The notes: generated by a model from the sequence alone, not told the origin. A stretch of DNA of 64,000 nucleotides from Nymphalis io (GCF_905147045.1 NC_065916.1:6612468-6676467), one strand, 5' to 3'; numbered from the stretch's first letter, positions 50,501 through 59,727 are shown. Numbers and translations: made by a program.

Positions 50501-53500
50501 AATTTTCTTAAGTACTCAAAAGCTTTAAACTAGCTTTTCTTTATATTCGGATACAACACTTCTATATATACTTTTCTAAGCAGACAGTCTTAGATAGAAG
50601 AAAATAACATCTCCCATATCTCCCACAGCCGGCAAAGGCTCCTCAACTTGTTCGATATACATGTTGCAGAATTTTATCCGGCACATGAGTGTTACCTCAA
50701 GATGTTTCCATGTTTTCCTACACATGACATGCATTATAAACAAAAGTTATTAAAGGAATGATAAATCCGGATAAAGATCGATAGTTATCGGAACCTCCCG
50801 AACCCACCCCGAAGTACGCGAGCACGTCGTCCAGCTCCCCCCACATGGCGTCCCCCGCGCCCTCCGCGAGGCACTGCAGCGCGCCGCCCCCCCCCCAGTA
50901 CTTGTCGTCCGCGCCGCACTCCGGGCTGGCGCACGCTGCACACAGCGATCTGTACTTAAGTTCTGAAAGATAATTGAAATATTACGTTATGTTATTTTTT
51001 AATAGCGTACGAACAATGACACCTTCGTTCATAGATATTGGCTATTGAAACAGTAATGACTCTTGGACAAAGTTAAGTTCCTCGAATTTTCAGTCAGCGT
51101 TACCGTTTGGTTGTAGACTAATTGATAAGTGGAAGGTCCCAATTATTATTATTACAAAAGATAACTATATAAATTTGATTATTATTTTTTCTTAATTTTA
51201 AATTAAATTTAAAAAAGTCCCAGTTCTCAGGGCTGGGTGGTTTTTTTCGAACCGGTGGTAGTTTCTGGTTTGACATCAATAAGCAAGTGTGTGTGCTTCA
51301 ATGTTGAATTTTGATTTGATTTTGTAATTACAGACGCAAATCTTAGTTCTCAAGATTGGTGGTGCATTTTTCTTACAGTGTTAATGTTTATGGGCAGAGG
51401 TGACCACTTACCATCAGAGTCCAAATACAGCTACTTGATAAAATGTATAATATAATACTCAAGTTGTTGGTGAACTCACTAAGCTCCCTGTCACCATCAT
51501 GATCTGGGACCCAGGGTCCAGCTTTGCAGGCCTTGAAGAAGAACTCCGCAATAGCTTTCAGTCTGTTCTCCGTTAGCGTCAGTTTTGGATCACAGGTGCG
51601 TGGTATGATCAGCGACTCCAAGTACTGGAAATAACTTAAATGATATACGGCCTTACTTAGTACAACGTCGTTTGGCGGGTGTTTAGTCAGATAGATTTCT
51701 CTCTTTCTGTCATCATTGATTTGACATTTGGAAGAAGGAGACGCGGCATTGTTTAACTAATCACAGCCTCAACGATATTTATTGGTGCAATCGATTGTTA
51801 AGTAAAATGAAAAAAGATAGTACATATATATGTAGTACATACTTCATATGTCATACCTTTTGTTACAATAAGTTATTCCGTCATCTATTTTATACGTGAC
51901 ATTGGCAGAATATTTTGCGCTCAAATAGCGTACACGCAAGAAAAGAGAAAAAAAAAGTTATTCCGTAAAGGAAAAACAAAAAACAGAACAGAGGAAAAAG
52001 GTACTGAATTGTTTTGTCTTAACTTATTTATGATCGTTTAGGGGTTCGAAGGGTGAGTGAGCTAGTGTAACAACAGGCACAGGAGACATAACATCTTAGT
52101 TCTCACGGTTGGTGGCGCATTGACGATTTAAAGAGTGGTTAATATTTCTTACACCGCCAATTTATGAGCGGTAGTGAACCCTTACCACTAACCATCAGGT
52201 GGCTCATCTGCCTGTCCTCCTTCCAATATTTTAAAAAAATATGATGATAGAAACTTATAAGAGCTTATTTTGATTTGATTGTCGAAATTATCAAACTGCT
52301 TCATCAATAATGACTTACCCCTGATAGAGTATCAGATAATGGCCGAAGGGTGTTCACACCGACTCCTGGATGGCAAAGTGTGCTGTTCCTGAGAACTGCA
52401 TCCAAGGAAGACTCGTGTTCAGGCAGGATACGATTATTGACCACCGCCACGACACTGCGCTCGAACGGTCCTTAAAGGGGTAATATGCCTTGTATAAATA
52501 TATTTTTTAAAAGGCGCTTACAAAGACAATGCACATAAAATGCACCGCAGCGCATTTTACATGTAGTAAAGGAAATGCAGCCGAGATGGCCTAATGGTTA
52601 GAACGTGTGAATGTTAACCGTTGATCGTGGGTTCAAATCCGGGTAAGCACCACTGAATTTTCAGTGTTAAAAGTTTATAATTTATCTTGTGCTTGACGGT
52701 GAAGGAAAACATCGTGAGAAAGTCTGCATGTGTCTAATTTCATTGAAATTCTGCCACATGTGTATTCTACCAACGCCCATTGGAGCAGCGTGGTGGAATA
52801 AGCTCCAAACCTTCACCTCAATACAGAGACGAGGCCTTAGCCCAGCAGTGGGACATTAACAGGCTGTTACTGTTAAAGCAAATTCAAGTATCTATGCAAT
52901 ATTTAAAGATCATATTTGGATATAGGAACACGGTTGCGAGCGTTTCATGGTATGCGCATTCATGCAATGTAAAATGCGTTGCTGTTTGATGTGAATCTTT
53001 CATTTTATTGTTAAATGTAAACGATACAATAATGAGTTATTTACTTACTATGTCGATTTCTGAGTTCGTTAGTGACGAGAACGTCAATGTTTGCCCACTG
53101 CGCTGCTATCAGGTCTTCTGGGCTGAACACTCCGAAGTCTACTGTGCCTTTGCTGATACGTCGCAGGCAATCGAGTCTGAGGTAAAGGAAAACACCGGTC
53201 GTACTCTTAGTCATCGTCACCAACTTAATTATGTTTATATTATATGTGTGTTTGTGTTACTTGGATCGAGGAATTGCAACCAATAAAAAGTGGGGTTAAA
53301 ACTTTTGGTCAGAGAAAACCCAGATAGAGCTTAGATTAACTTTTTGCCAATTTACATTTTATTCTAGCCACTCGTCTTAATGGGCTATGTACCAAGTACA
53401 TATTACCTTGATTATATTATTTAACATTTAAATATACATTCAAAAAAATTAATAAGCCTGGACATCAAAATATTTTAGAAAAATAATAGCCAAGCGATGG

Positions 53501-54749
53501 AATATTACAAGCTTTTAGTTACTTGTTTATAATAATCTTTGAAATATCAAAAAAAATAATATGCATGTATTTGTTTGTTTTGTTAAACATACAATACATA
53601 TTTTACGGTACAATTTAACTTAAATGCGATGCCGACCGTACCAATCTGTCAATCTGTTCCATCAGAACTCGCAACTCATCGCAGAATACGATTATAAAAA
53701 ATCCGATAGTGATATGCGATATTAACTATAATAATTAGAAAATTTAAAGAACACATGTACCAATATAGCGTAACGGAAGGTTTCAACATTCCACTAGTGT
53801 AATACGAAGGGAGTTCTCACACAACAGCATTATTGGTTTTAATGTTCGTGTGCACTATTCTGCGGATATTTACGCACGGCCGACGACCACGGACAGCCAC
53901 GCACCGCTGACGGTGCATGTCATTCTGCGTCGGTCTTTAAATTCGAAGCCATTCAGTCATTCCAAATTGTAAAGCTTTACACAACGTATCTTTGCCGCTA
54001 CGGCTTCCCCACTGCTCCTTTGAAGAGTGTGTGCTGGGAACCAATTCCACGAACAAACTGTCACTATCGCAATCGAATCGAAGCGTAATCGTTGTCGTTA
54101 ATCCGTTTTCCTATTCTTTGATTTAACTATCGACGATTGGGATAAAAGTTAAGAAATCAGTTATGTTTTGACATATATAATAATGTCCTCTAGAACGATT
54201 TCGGCCACGGCGGCCAATCTCAAGAGAGATTAGCCAACTACGCAGGAGATATTACAGTGCACAAGTGTGTGCGCAAACACAGGTGCACTCTCTATTCCCT
54301 AACCTCATAATCCGACGGGACGGTAATCCGACACGACCGGAAAGAGTTCAGGCGCAGGACCGACTTGGAAATTGAACCCAGGACCTCCGGGTTTGCGGCC
54401 TTACATCAAGCCACTAGACCAAGGAGGTTTTGACATAACGGTATATGTTAACATCACATCGGTTCGGTTCCGATTCGAATAAATATAGAATAGACAAAGT
54501 TGGATTGGAATTGAATCGGGAACGTATCGTAATCGTTATAGATTTGTAGAATTGGCCACCGATCGGCGTCCGTCTGTAATGTCATGCACTGCGGGAAAGC
54601 CTTTATTAAATTAGATATTAATACTAAATTTTACACTTACTGATCTGATCCCAAAACACATTCTAGTCCAGAATCCTCAGCATCTAACAGTGGACAAAAC
54701 GTGGCGCCACGTTTTAATGGACCTCGACCTTCGACTATACAGAGTCGTA
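38535..54749 (-). CDS. GPI-anchored transferrin, Tsf3-like, with degenerate iron sites (5' exon not found)
   Basis: Ten exons: 54749-54641, 53176-53049, 52470-52319, 51624-51480, 50962-50808, 50459-50323, 48958-48752, 48141-47944, 40535-40123, 39001-38535. All are GT..AG, all phases agree, giving about 703 residues. N-lobe motifs: RLCIVEGRGPLK, GSDQLDCLRRIS, TLCHPGVG, DDKYWGGGGALQCL, CTWLQRPW. C-lobe motifs: LRGKRAAFPRYDGIAWHS and EGRSDVAFISM. The last 20 residues (KMAPSFLLLIPALLTYVLSS) look like a GPI-anchor signal. By motif alignment, most canonical Tyr and His iron ligands and the anion-binding Thr/Arg are replaced in both lobes; only the N-lobe Asp (TVDFG) is kept. This fits the non-iron-binding insect Tsf3 type more than Tsf1 or Tsf2, but the subfamily is inferred. 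The 7.4-kb intron (40536-47943) carries two LINEs. Confidence 0.88.
39166..39471 (+). repeat. tRNA-derived SINE family A, full length
   Basis: Best copy for describing the family. Head with A-box-like ATGGCCCAGTGG and B-box-like GGTTCAAACCC (39216-39226), body TTATAATTCATCTCGTGC and CATCGTGAGGAAACCTGCAT, tail block GCCTTAGCCCAGCAGTGGGA and CAGGCTGTTAC. It lies in the last intron of the transferrin gene. Confidence 0.9.
39765..40010 (+). repeat. SINE family D in transferrin intron
   Basis: Contains GGGTTCAAAACGCAGATCGGG (shortened here to the B-box region), GGAAAGCACGTAAAGCC, GAGAGTGCACCTGTGTTTGC and TTATAATATGTC. An open minus-strand frame runs from the transferrin exon through it, which explains the over-long frame there. 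Confidence 0.7.
41104..41397 (+). repeat. SINE-B, full length
   Basis: T-run at 41104-41119, then all family B blocks in order, ending CTACCACCAGT. In the large transferrin intron. Confidence 0.85.
41681..42558 (+). pseudogene. RTE-type LINE, 5'-truncated reverse transcriptase
   Basis: RT core with LRFADDIVIIAES (catalytic FADD), GLGINLDKTKVM, EYTYLGQII; a frameshift near 42130 leads into AETWTLTAGLVHKFKVAQRA, RLKWQWAGHVCRRTDGRWS and VGRPPARWTDDLKKVAG, then a stop at 42540 after the FSSGQRLAV-equivalent tail region. A TGAT tandem run (42537-42557) ends the element, typical of RTE short-repeat tails. Endonuclease and early RT are missing. Confidence 0.9.
43060..43113 (+). promoter_or_regulatory. 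tRNA-like A and B boxes upstream of LINE ORF1
   Basis: TGGCCCAACGG (43060-43070) fits a pol III A box and GGTTCAAACCC (43103-43113) a B box, 33 nt apart, 75 nt before the ORF1 ATG. It may be a separate SINE head or part of the LINE 5' UTR. Confidence 0.4.
43189..44085 (+). CDS. LINE ORF1 protein (coiled coil, nucleic-acid chaperone type)
   Basis: 298 residues from ATG 43189. Residues 40-145 are strongly charged with heptad-like spacing, ending in LQQRIHTMEQYNRSNNIEIQ, which marks the start of the RRM-like core of L1/CR1-type ORF1 proteins. The core continues with SVIVKLSTPRMRDTML and a basic C-terminal part with KYRFVWVRQGKVFMRK. No zinc knuckle is seen. The family product coats element RNA and acts as a chaperone in target-primed reverse transcription. 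No stop or frameshift was found. Confidence 0.85.
   Translation: MIPHKKIITTRNNTSPESYNVTNRQKSKQSEKWSPASEQLTKQDVEQIIRNEFQAFKNLLLDDITNMLNKMIQENLKPIKEQISTIENSMTFLSEDYESTKKIIASYDDKIAEMEREKNALKSVTSDLQQRIHTMEQYNRSNNIEIQMIPEHKNENLISAVMQLSKAISCDLKESDIHHCTRVAKLNNSDKRPRSVIVKLSTPRMRDTMLACVINYNKSHPDDKLNTSHIGIAADKQPIYVMEHLTPAIKSLHAAARIKSKEKKYRFVWVRQGKVFMRKTEHSECIYVKNHTVLNNIQ
44120..47014 (+). CDS. LINE ORF2: AP-like endonuclease and reverse transcriptase
   Basis: 964 codons, uninterrupted. Endonuclease in residues 1-230: IYYQNVRGLR, ILTETWL, YTVYRRDRD, VMLVGDFNLS (Asp near 158) and PPDHHHPPLDI. Reverse transcriptase around 450-760: GYDNIPPIF, ENYRPISIL, NQHGFIKGRST, IYTDLTKAFD, ACSGVPQGSHLGPWLF and the catalytic FLFADDLKL (near 685). 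The C-terminal region matches 16479-16799. The open frame begins after a TAG at 44108 and has no ATG before the endonuclease; position 44120 is GTG and the first in-frame ATG is at 44393. It begins 34 nt after ORF1 ends, in a different frame. Confidence 0.93.
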   Translation: MFHVIKFNGLNIYYQNVRGLRTKTHDFICNLSCTNYDVIILTETWLNNKIENHEVFDNRYTVYRRDRDSLPLHCKKDGGGVLVAVSNKLKSMRLSFCESQCEDLWINIERENCHDECNSIALCAVYLPPPVSRNMLSNFINNFNSRIAENRQNVMLVGDFNLSNINWFATDDNVISNSSLGNLLVDFASLNNLVQHNNISNNNNKILDLIFSNHNNIKISKSILPIVPPDHHHPPLDILVSYSSRTSLKSNVIGDKKNYFKADYVSIISELNNINWLSEFCNCKSINLMIDKFYKILNKLIEKYVPKKKQKGKQYPPWFTKEMINLYKEKQVFLNKYKIYKNPLDEISLRLLSKRCADLSKICYNNYIKIVEENISRNPKYFWSYLKGKQDNSTALPGIMTYKQKVMKSGSEICNEFALYFASVYTQSQSSYTLPSYSNQCKHDFGAFTNFVISRRQIYQYLKRLDTTKGTGYDNIPPIFISKCAWVLSFPLYLLYNESLRSGVFPDKWKIARIVPVYKSKGSECIENYRPISILSTFAKVFEAIVYPYLECHVKQMNNNNQHGFIKGRSTTSNLVSYSEFIVPAIDNHKQVDAIYTDLTKAFDKVSHDILLLKLSKYGFNGNMLEWFKSYLYNRQQFVVLKGFSSSLYKACSGVPQGSHLGPWLFNIFINDICDTVHYSRVFLFADDLKLTKVINNLADSELLQADINAIYNWCKNNKMELNVSKCKHIKFTRKLNIIKTIYSIDNIKLEEVFEISDLGVIFDDKLTFVPHFNKIITKSSKTLGFLIRNGKHFTNNTKKIIYNAYVRSVLEYGSVVWNPCYNVHRLRIERIQKRFVYHLSRNKKTSYNKSNKNYSNLLKDFNMDSLSVRRQLLDLSFLFKIIRNEIDCTYLLEKIYYRIPRRNVRSFLGTFDVRISKTKLGCNAPMPRSSRLYNGFCQDLDIFNDSAMIYRKRALELLRDANK
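48187..48423 (+). repeat. SINE-B with internal deletion
   Basis: Family B order with a gap near 48367 that removes the CGGAACACAACAATA part. In a transferrin intron. Confidence 0.75.
49008..49075 (-). repeat. SINE family D fragment next to a transferrin exon
   Basis: Carries GTGTGTGCGCAAACACAGATG and CTCATAATCCGATGGGA-like blocks (short parts quoted), about 50 bp upstream of the exon 48958-48752. Confidence 0.6.
49083..49213 (+). repeat. Repeat G
   Basis: Contains CAAAAATCTTTATTGAACAT, TTATTGATTGTCATAAATCT, ACCACCGGGTCGGAAATAAA and AAGAACCGGCGAAAGAAACTC-like blocks. Other copies at 2898-3030 and, reversed, 51222-51335. Confidence 0.7.
49728..50149 (+). repeat. SINE-B split by a LINE 3' fragment
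   Basis: Left part 49728-49800 ends ..CCCCATAGA and right part starts at 50050 with CATTGGCATTG, exactly the order found uninterrupted in other family B copies. The insert is described separately. Confidence 0.85.
49801..50049 (+). pseudogene. 3' end of the 10-12 kb LINE family, inserted in a SINE-B
   Basis: Matches 12038-12283 almost base for base (WNSLPAHVFPSS coding end, then AACGTTTTTCCCGTCTGTAC 3' UTR) and ends in an A-run. Only the last 40 codons and the 3' UTR are present. Confidence 0.9.
51222..51418 (-). repeat. Repeat G fragment followed by a SINE-B fragment
   Basis: 51222-51335 is a diverged reversed repeat G (GAACCGGTGGTAG, ATCAATAAGCAAG). 51346-51418 is a reversed SINE-B piece (AAGATTGGTGGTGCAT, CCACTTACCATCAGAG) ending 62 bp before the transferrin exon 51624-51480. 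Confidence 0.55.
52040..52232 (-). repeat. SINE-B, reversed
   Basis: GGGTGAGTGAGCTAGTG, TTAGTTCTCACGGTTGGTGG, CCACTAACCATCAGGTGG-type blocks in reverse order. In a transferrin intron. Confidence 0.7.
52580..52873 (+). repeat. tRNA-derived SINE family A
   Basis: Head with GATGGCCTAATGG and GGTTCAAATCC, body and tail as in 39166-39471. In the transferrin intron 53048-52471. Confidence 0.85.
53990..54570. repeat. Repeat F carrying a SINE-D insertion
   Basis: Left half (about 54040-54165) and right half (54427-54570) match blocks at 14390-14745. They are split at 54176-54426 by a SINE-D flanked by an exact 11-bp duplication GTTTTGACATA (54165-54175 and 54427-54437). Confidence 0.75.
54176..54426 (-). 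repeat. SINE family D with target-site duplication
   Basis: Reverse-oriented copy: tail at the low end, then GATTTCGGCCACGGCGGCCA, GTGTGTGCGCAAACACAGG, and the tRNA-like head (GAAATTGAACCCAGGACC, CCACTAGACCAAGGAGG) at the high end. Flanked by GTTTTGACATA on both sides. Confidence 0.85.
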
Positions 54750-55168
54750 CTGAAAAAAAAAAGTTAAATTTTTAAATATAAATAAATAAGTGCGAAGCGT
54801 GTGTGCTTTTTAAGTATATTATAATTACAAGTTTCCAAAATTAAAACAATCCTTATTGTATAACGGCGTATACTAGGTAGCGATAGATGGCGTTGATTGA
54901 ATCTGTCAGATTCCTGAATCGCGCTGTCTAGAATCGCTAATGAATATATATACGGTAAAAAGTAATTATCTTAAAGTGATCAAATAAATTATAGTTGTGT
55001 GAACAGTGGAAAGCTCTACCTTATATTTACCGTTCGATCCCCGAAATTAGTTCAATGTAAGCAATTAATTTTAGTATTGTCTGTTTGTTTGTTATGTTAT
55101 CTTCAAAACGTATAGTAATTGCCAATATAGTTGACCAGTAAAGTAGTGTTCGAATACGCAAGGTATAA

Positions 55169-55262
55169 TGCTCGGTTTACATTATTCCAGTCCAGTGATC
55201 TAGTCCAGTAAGCAATCCAGTACTGGACTAGATCGCTGGACTGGAATAATGTAAACCGGGCA
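55169..55262. repeat. 42-bp inverted repeat with 10-nt loop
   Basis: Arms 55169-55210 and 55221-55262 are reverse complements with two mismatches. Arms contain TTTACATTATTCCAGTCCAG and TCTAGTCCAGTA. The arm sequence itself has a repeated CCAGT pattern. It looks like a foldback transposon or MITE, less likely a hairpin RNA. Confidence 0.9.
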
Positions 55263-55418
55263 TAAAGTCTTTATTTCAACAAAATCTATATCATATTCAT
55301 TTATTTGCCGATTTTTTTATTAACATCTGTGGTATATTTCCTTATCATATTCTCCTACAAATTACAATTAATTTAATCATACGAATATTCTACTTACCCG
55401 GTTGAACCAGCTATCAAC

Positions 55419-55660
55419 GGGCCGTTTGGCATGTTTGGTAGGTACTTGCCTTCCACGCCCAAGGTTGTGGGTTCGATTCCCACCCAGGAAAGGCATTTGT
55501 TTGCATAAACATATCTGTTTGTTCTGAGTCGGGGTGTAAATATCTATGTAAGTTATTTACAAAATAAAAGTAGTATATGTAGTATATCAGTTGTCTGGTT
55601 TCCATAGTACAAGCTCTGCTTAGTTTGGGATCAGATGGCCGTGTGTGAATGATGTCCTAG
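55419..55660 (+). repeat. tRNA-derived SINE family C
   Basis: Head GGCATGTTTGGTAGGTACTT with B-box-like GGTTCGATTCC, then CTGAGTCGGGGTGTAA and the CAGTTGTCTGGTTTCCATAG and GATGGCCGTGTGTGAATGAT blocks. Confidence 0.8.
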
Positions 55661-55962
55661 GAACTTAAGCAAATTAATTAAATACTTATGACATTGCTCA
55701 TAAATTGAATGTAACACATTTGCACAAACACTAACGATTGAATACTCGAAGGCCTTGATGATACAATGTAATTATTTAAACCCAGCCATGTGATGTCAAG
55801 ACAGCCCCGCCCCGTAAGGTGAATCTTATGATGTCACCGTCCAGTACAAGTTTATACGGACGACTTTTTTTTACAATGGAAATGATTACATTGTGAAACA
55901 CATTTCTTGTAAAGCTAATATGATTGAAATTGTTTTTTTAACAATAATCATAGGATTTTTAT

Positions 55963-56190
55963 TATCCCACTCATCAGATATTCTACCGCTAAATAGCAAT
56001 AGTTAGTATTGTTGTGTTCCAGTTGGAAGGGTGAGTGAGCCAATAGCCAGGCACAAGGAACATAACATTTAAGTTCACAAGGTTGGTGTAATGGAGATAT
56101 AAAGTTTGATTAGTACCTATTTCCTACAGCGCCAATGTCTATGGGAGTTCGTGAGTACTTACTATCAGGTGGCCCATTTGCCATATGATA
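55963..56190 (-). repeat. SINE-B, reversed and diverged
   Basis: CATCAGATATTCTACCGC at the low end, then GGGTGAGTGAGCCAATAG, AAGGTTGGTGTAATGG, CAGCGCCAATGTCTATGGG and CTATCAGGTGGCCCATTTG. Confidence 0.75.
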
Positions 56191-56469
56191 TAAAAAAGAT
56201 GACCCAGTGTAGTTTTCGTATGCATAATTAGTTTATCTATGTGTCAGAGAACCTGCATGTGTTGTACAAAAATCTATCTTATTGAATCAGCGTGGTGGAA
56301 TAAGTTCTAAGCCTCAAAGATATAGAGGCCTTAGCCCAACTGTGACATTTAAGAGCTGTTAAGTTTTCATAGACTAGCTACCCGACCTGGCTTCGCTCGG
56401 GTAGAATAGTTTTGTACATAAAACGTTTATTTCATAATACATATAACTCTTTTACTGTTTCCCTATAAT

Positions 56470-56767
56470 GGCCGAGATGGCCCAGTTGTAAGAACGCTTC
56501 TTAATTGATGATCGTGCGTTCAAACCCGTGCAAGCACTACTGAATTTTCATTTGCTTAATTTGTGATATATAATTCATCTCGTGCTTTACGGTGAAGGAA
56601 GACATCGTGAGTAAACCTGCATGTGTCTAATTTCACTGAAATTATGCCATATGTGTATTCCACCAACCCGCACTGGAGCAGCGTAGTGGAATAAACTTCA
56701 AACCTTCCCCTCAAAAAAAGGGAGAGAAGGCCTTTAGCCCAGCAGTGGGGCATTCACATGCTGTTAC
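56470..56767 (+). repeat. tRNA-derived SINE family A
   Basis: GCCGAGATGGCCCAG head through the AGCCCAGCAGTGGGGCATT tail. Another degraded family A piece precedes it at about 56245-56350. Confidence 0.85.
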
Positions 56768-56989
56768 GGACAACTCTATTGGTTTACGCTACGAGTAAAG
56801 CTACCAGCAAAACCTTCCTCATGAACCACGCCGTCAATTGGTGAAAATCGTATGAAAATCCTCTTGGTAGTTTTAGAGTTTCACTTTCAGAGTGTCAGTT
56901 AATATAATATGTAGTGATAGTGATATTAAGAATGAATGAATTAAATGAATAATATATTTTTAATGGGCCTTTGTAGGCCGCCTATATGT

Positions 56990-58350
56990 CGGCCCCATCG
57001 TTACACCCAAAATTAAAACAAAAAAAGGCTCAAAAACTAAGACTAATTCAGTTTGAGAGAATCACTAACAAATTCATATACTATAATTGCCGAAATACTC
57101 GAAGGTTTACTAAGAATAGAATTAAAAAGATCCCATTTAGGTCCAATTCTTTTTTTAGTTTTTATTAATGATATAGTAGACAGCATTAAATTTAGCAAAT
57201 GCTTAATATTCGCCGACGATCTCAAAATCTACAGACCTATAAAAACGTTATCCGATTCTGACCTTCTCCAAGCAGATATAGACGCTCTCGCTAGCTGGTG
57301 CAATAAAAATAACATGGAATTAAATGTTAAAAAATGTCTTCATATAAAGTTTACAAGACGCAGAAAACCGATATTATCTAAATACTCTATATCTGGCGAT
57401 CCTTTATCCGAGGTTAATTCCATTCGAGACTTAGGTGTACTTATCGATAGCAATTTAAATTTTATTAATCATCTAGACAAAATAATATCAACAGCTTGGA
57501 AAATGTTAGGATTTGTAAAACGAACATGCAAGGATTTTAAGAATACTCGCTCATTGCTCTGCATTTATAATTCTCTTGTACGTTCCAATTTAGAGTATGC
57601 ATCAAATATATGGAACCCTTTTTATAACACTCATATCGAAAGACTAGAGCGAATACAACAAAATTTTACCCGTTTTCTTGCATACAAGGATACTAGTTGT
57701 CCTTATCGCGCTAACTACAACAATAGGCTAAAAAATTTTAAAATGATATCACTTAAAAGTCGCCGTGAAATCAGCGATGTTTTGACCCTACACAAACTGA
57801 TCCATGGTCAAATAATTTCATCCGAACTACTTCAGCAAATCAATTTAGTTGTTCCCCGCAAAATTCCTAGACACCCAATAAAAAAACCTTTTAGAACTAC
57901 AGCTTTTAAAACAAATTTAGGTAAACATGCACCCCTCAACAGAATAATTAATTCTTATAATGAATATTCTTCTAACGGCAATATCGACATCTTTGCCCAA
58001 AGCAAGCCAACTTTTGTGAAGCTCTGTAAAGATCTCATAGTATAACTTTTTAACTTTTTAACTTTTTAAAACCATTTTGTTCATAAATTAATTATTTCAA
58101 CCCTTGTAGATTTTTGTTGTTGTATTTAAATTTTATTTTATGTTTTGTTTAATTATCTATAATTTATTTATCTTTTTTAATTTTTAGTTAAGACATAATT
58201 AGGTTAGTATAGTCTTATCTTAAGGTCAATGTTGTTTACACCTGTAATGATTTATTCACCTAGATTTAATACCCTGTATCTAATGCTTAGTGAATGTGTT
58301 AGTGATAAGTCGATGGTGTAACTATTTCCAATAAATAAATAAATAAATAA
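56990..58350 (+). pseudogene. Internally deleted LINE related to the 43-47 kb element
   Basis: The 5' part (about 57075-57120) resembles the start of the endonuclease reading frame (IYYNCRN, TRRFTKN). It then jumps to the RT core at SHLGPILFLVFINDI, followed by CLIFADDLKIYRP, NLEYASNIWNPFYN and an open frame to the stop at 58045. An AAAT-type tail ends at about 58352. The missing middle corresponds to most of the endonuclease and the first half of the RT, so it cannot be autonomous. It is clearly diverged in sequence from the intact copy. Confidence 0.85.
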
Positions 58351-59420
58351 ATAAAAACACCAATATTCATCAAATTTAAATTTAATTCATATTTTAGTGT
58401 TTCTCTAAAATTGTGGTTACGAACACATGTCTAAATGCTATAACTAACTTACTCCTATTAATGTTACTATTTACAAACCAGGGTATCCGAGGAGGCTCGG
58501 ATTGCATCGTTCTATACCATATCCCCTTTATTAAGCGATCTGTCATTAAAGTATTCGTTCCAAATTTTAAAACAATTAATTCTGAATTTTGCAAAAACTT
58601 CGGTATAGTGTAGTTTAATATCATCTCTAATAGTAAGAACTAAGTTAATAATATATTACCTTAAACTAATTGGGCATATTCCGAACAGTAAATTAGTGAA
58701 CGAATGATCGAGTATAAAGTACGGTAAGGTGACTCCTTGATCCATACAACAGCGTTCTTAAAAATAAAAAGACGCGCGCTAATTTCAATCTGCCATTTTG
58801 TTAATGGACAGAAAAGTAAAGTAATTAATTAATTATTGGCGTAGGTTGTGATCTGTTGAATGTGTTCAAATGTCCTATTTGGATTTTTAAGAGTAATTGA
58901 GTGAGTTATTTACATTAATTTGTATGATTTGGTGTTCTATTTTCAAAAAGAACAATTCGAATTTTATATAAAATCAGTTTCACTTGTGGATGCTATATGT
59001 ACACTAATTGCCGGCATTGCTGTCATTAATGTATTATGTCATGTAATGTCACTAGACTGTTCCGTTATAGATATGACTCATCCACTTACCTACCGTTTGT
59101 TTGACATTTGCCGGAATATTTCCAACATAAACTTGTGATTGAACATATATTTGTTTCTTCTGTACGTGATACACTATTTATTACCGACTTTGATAAGATT
59201 TTTTTGTGAATGTACGAGTGGAAACCTGGATGGTCTGGGCCCGGTAGGTGACGATCAGATGATCAGGTTGAAGGTTTTTTTTTTTTTAAATCTCTTCACC
59301 GGTACGAAATTATTTTAAAAAATAAAAATAAAATTTGGTTCTCTATGTATGTTTGTGTGTGTACGATTATTTTCAGAAACACATTGTTTATAATACTTCT
59401 AATATAATAGGACAGTCGCT

Positions 59421-59727
59421 GACTGCGTCGTTGGTCTAATGGCTAGATATTAGGCTGCGGATCCCGGAGACCTAGGTACAAGCCCCAGGTCGGGCCGATA
59501 AAAAGTTATTGGGTTTTCTGTCGAAGAATCGCAGTAGCAGCCCGGAATGTAGACATTGGCAGTGTGTACACTCCCAAAGCACGTATAGCCTTTGGTCCTA
59601 CGCCCGAACTTTTTGAGTAAAGAAATATAGGTGCACGTGTGTTGTACAATTGTATATTATAATATGTCTTGCGAGATACCGTAGCTGAAATCGGTCGGGA
59701 GTGAGGACGACATCATCATCATCATAC
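59421..59727 (+). repeat. SINE family D, near full length
   Basis: Best head copy: GCGTCGTTGGTCTAATGGCT and GGTACAAGCCCC (B-box-like), then AAAAAGTTATTGGGTTTTC, GCAGTAGCAGCCCGGAATG and a tail ending in a CATCAT run (59711-59725). Confidence 0.8.

Larger units (their letters stand above)
54750..56950. other. Transferrin 5' flank or intron with repeats
   Basis: No signal-peptide exon was identified. Contains the 42-bp inverted repeat (55169-55262), a SINE-C, a SINE-B and a SINE-A, listed separately, in otherwise AT-rich DNA. Confidence 0.5.

Noticed and set aside
53008..53286. 92-codon plus-strand frame
   Set aside because: Antisense to transferrin exon 53176-53049, which has matching splice phases.
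58920..59138. 72-codon plus-strand frame with hydrophobic residues
   Set aside because: No recognised domain, no splice context and AT-rich surroundings; probably chance.
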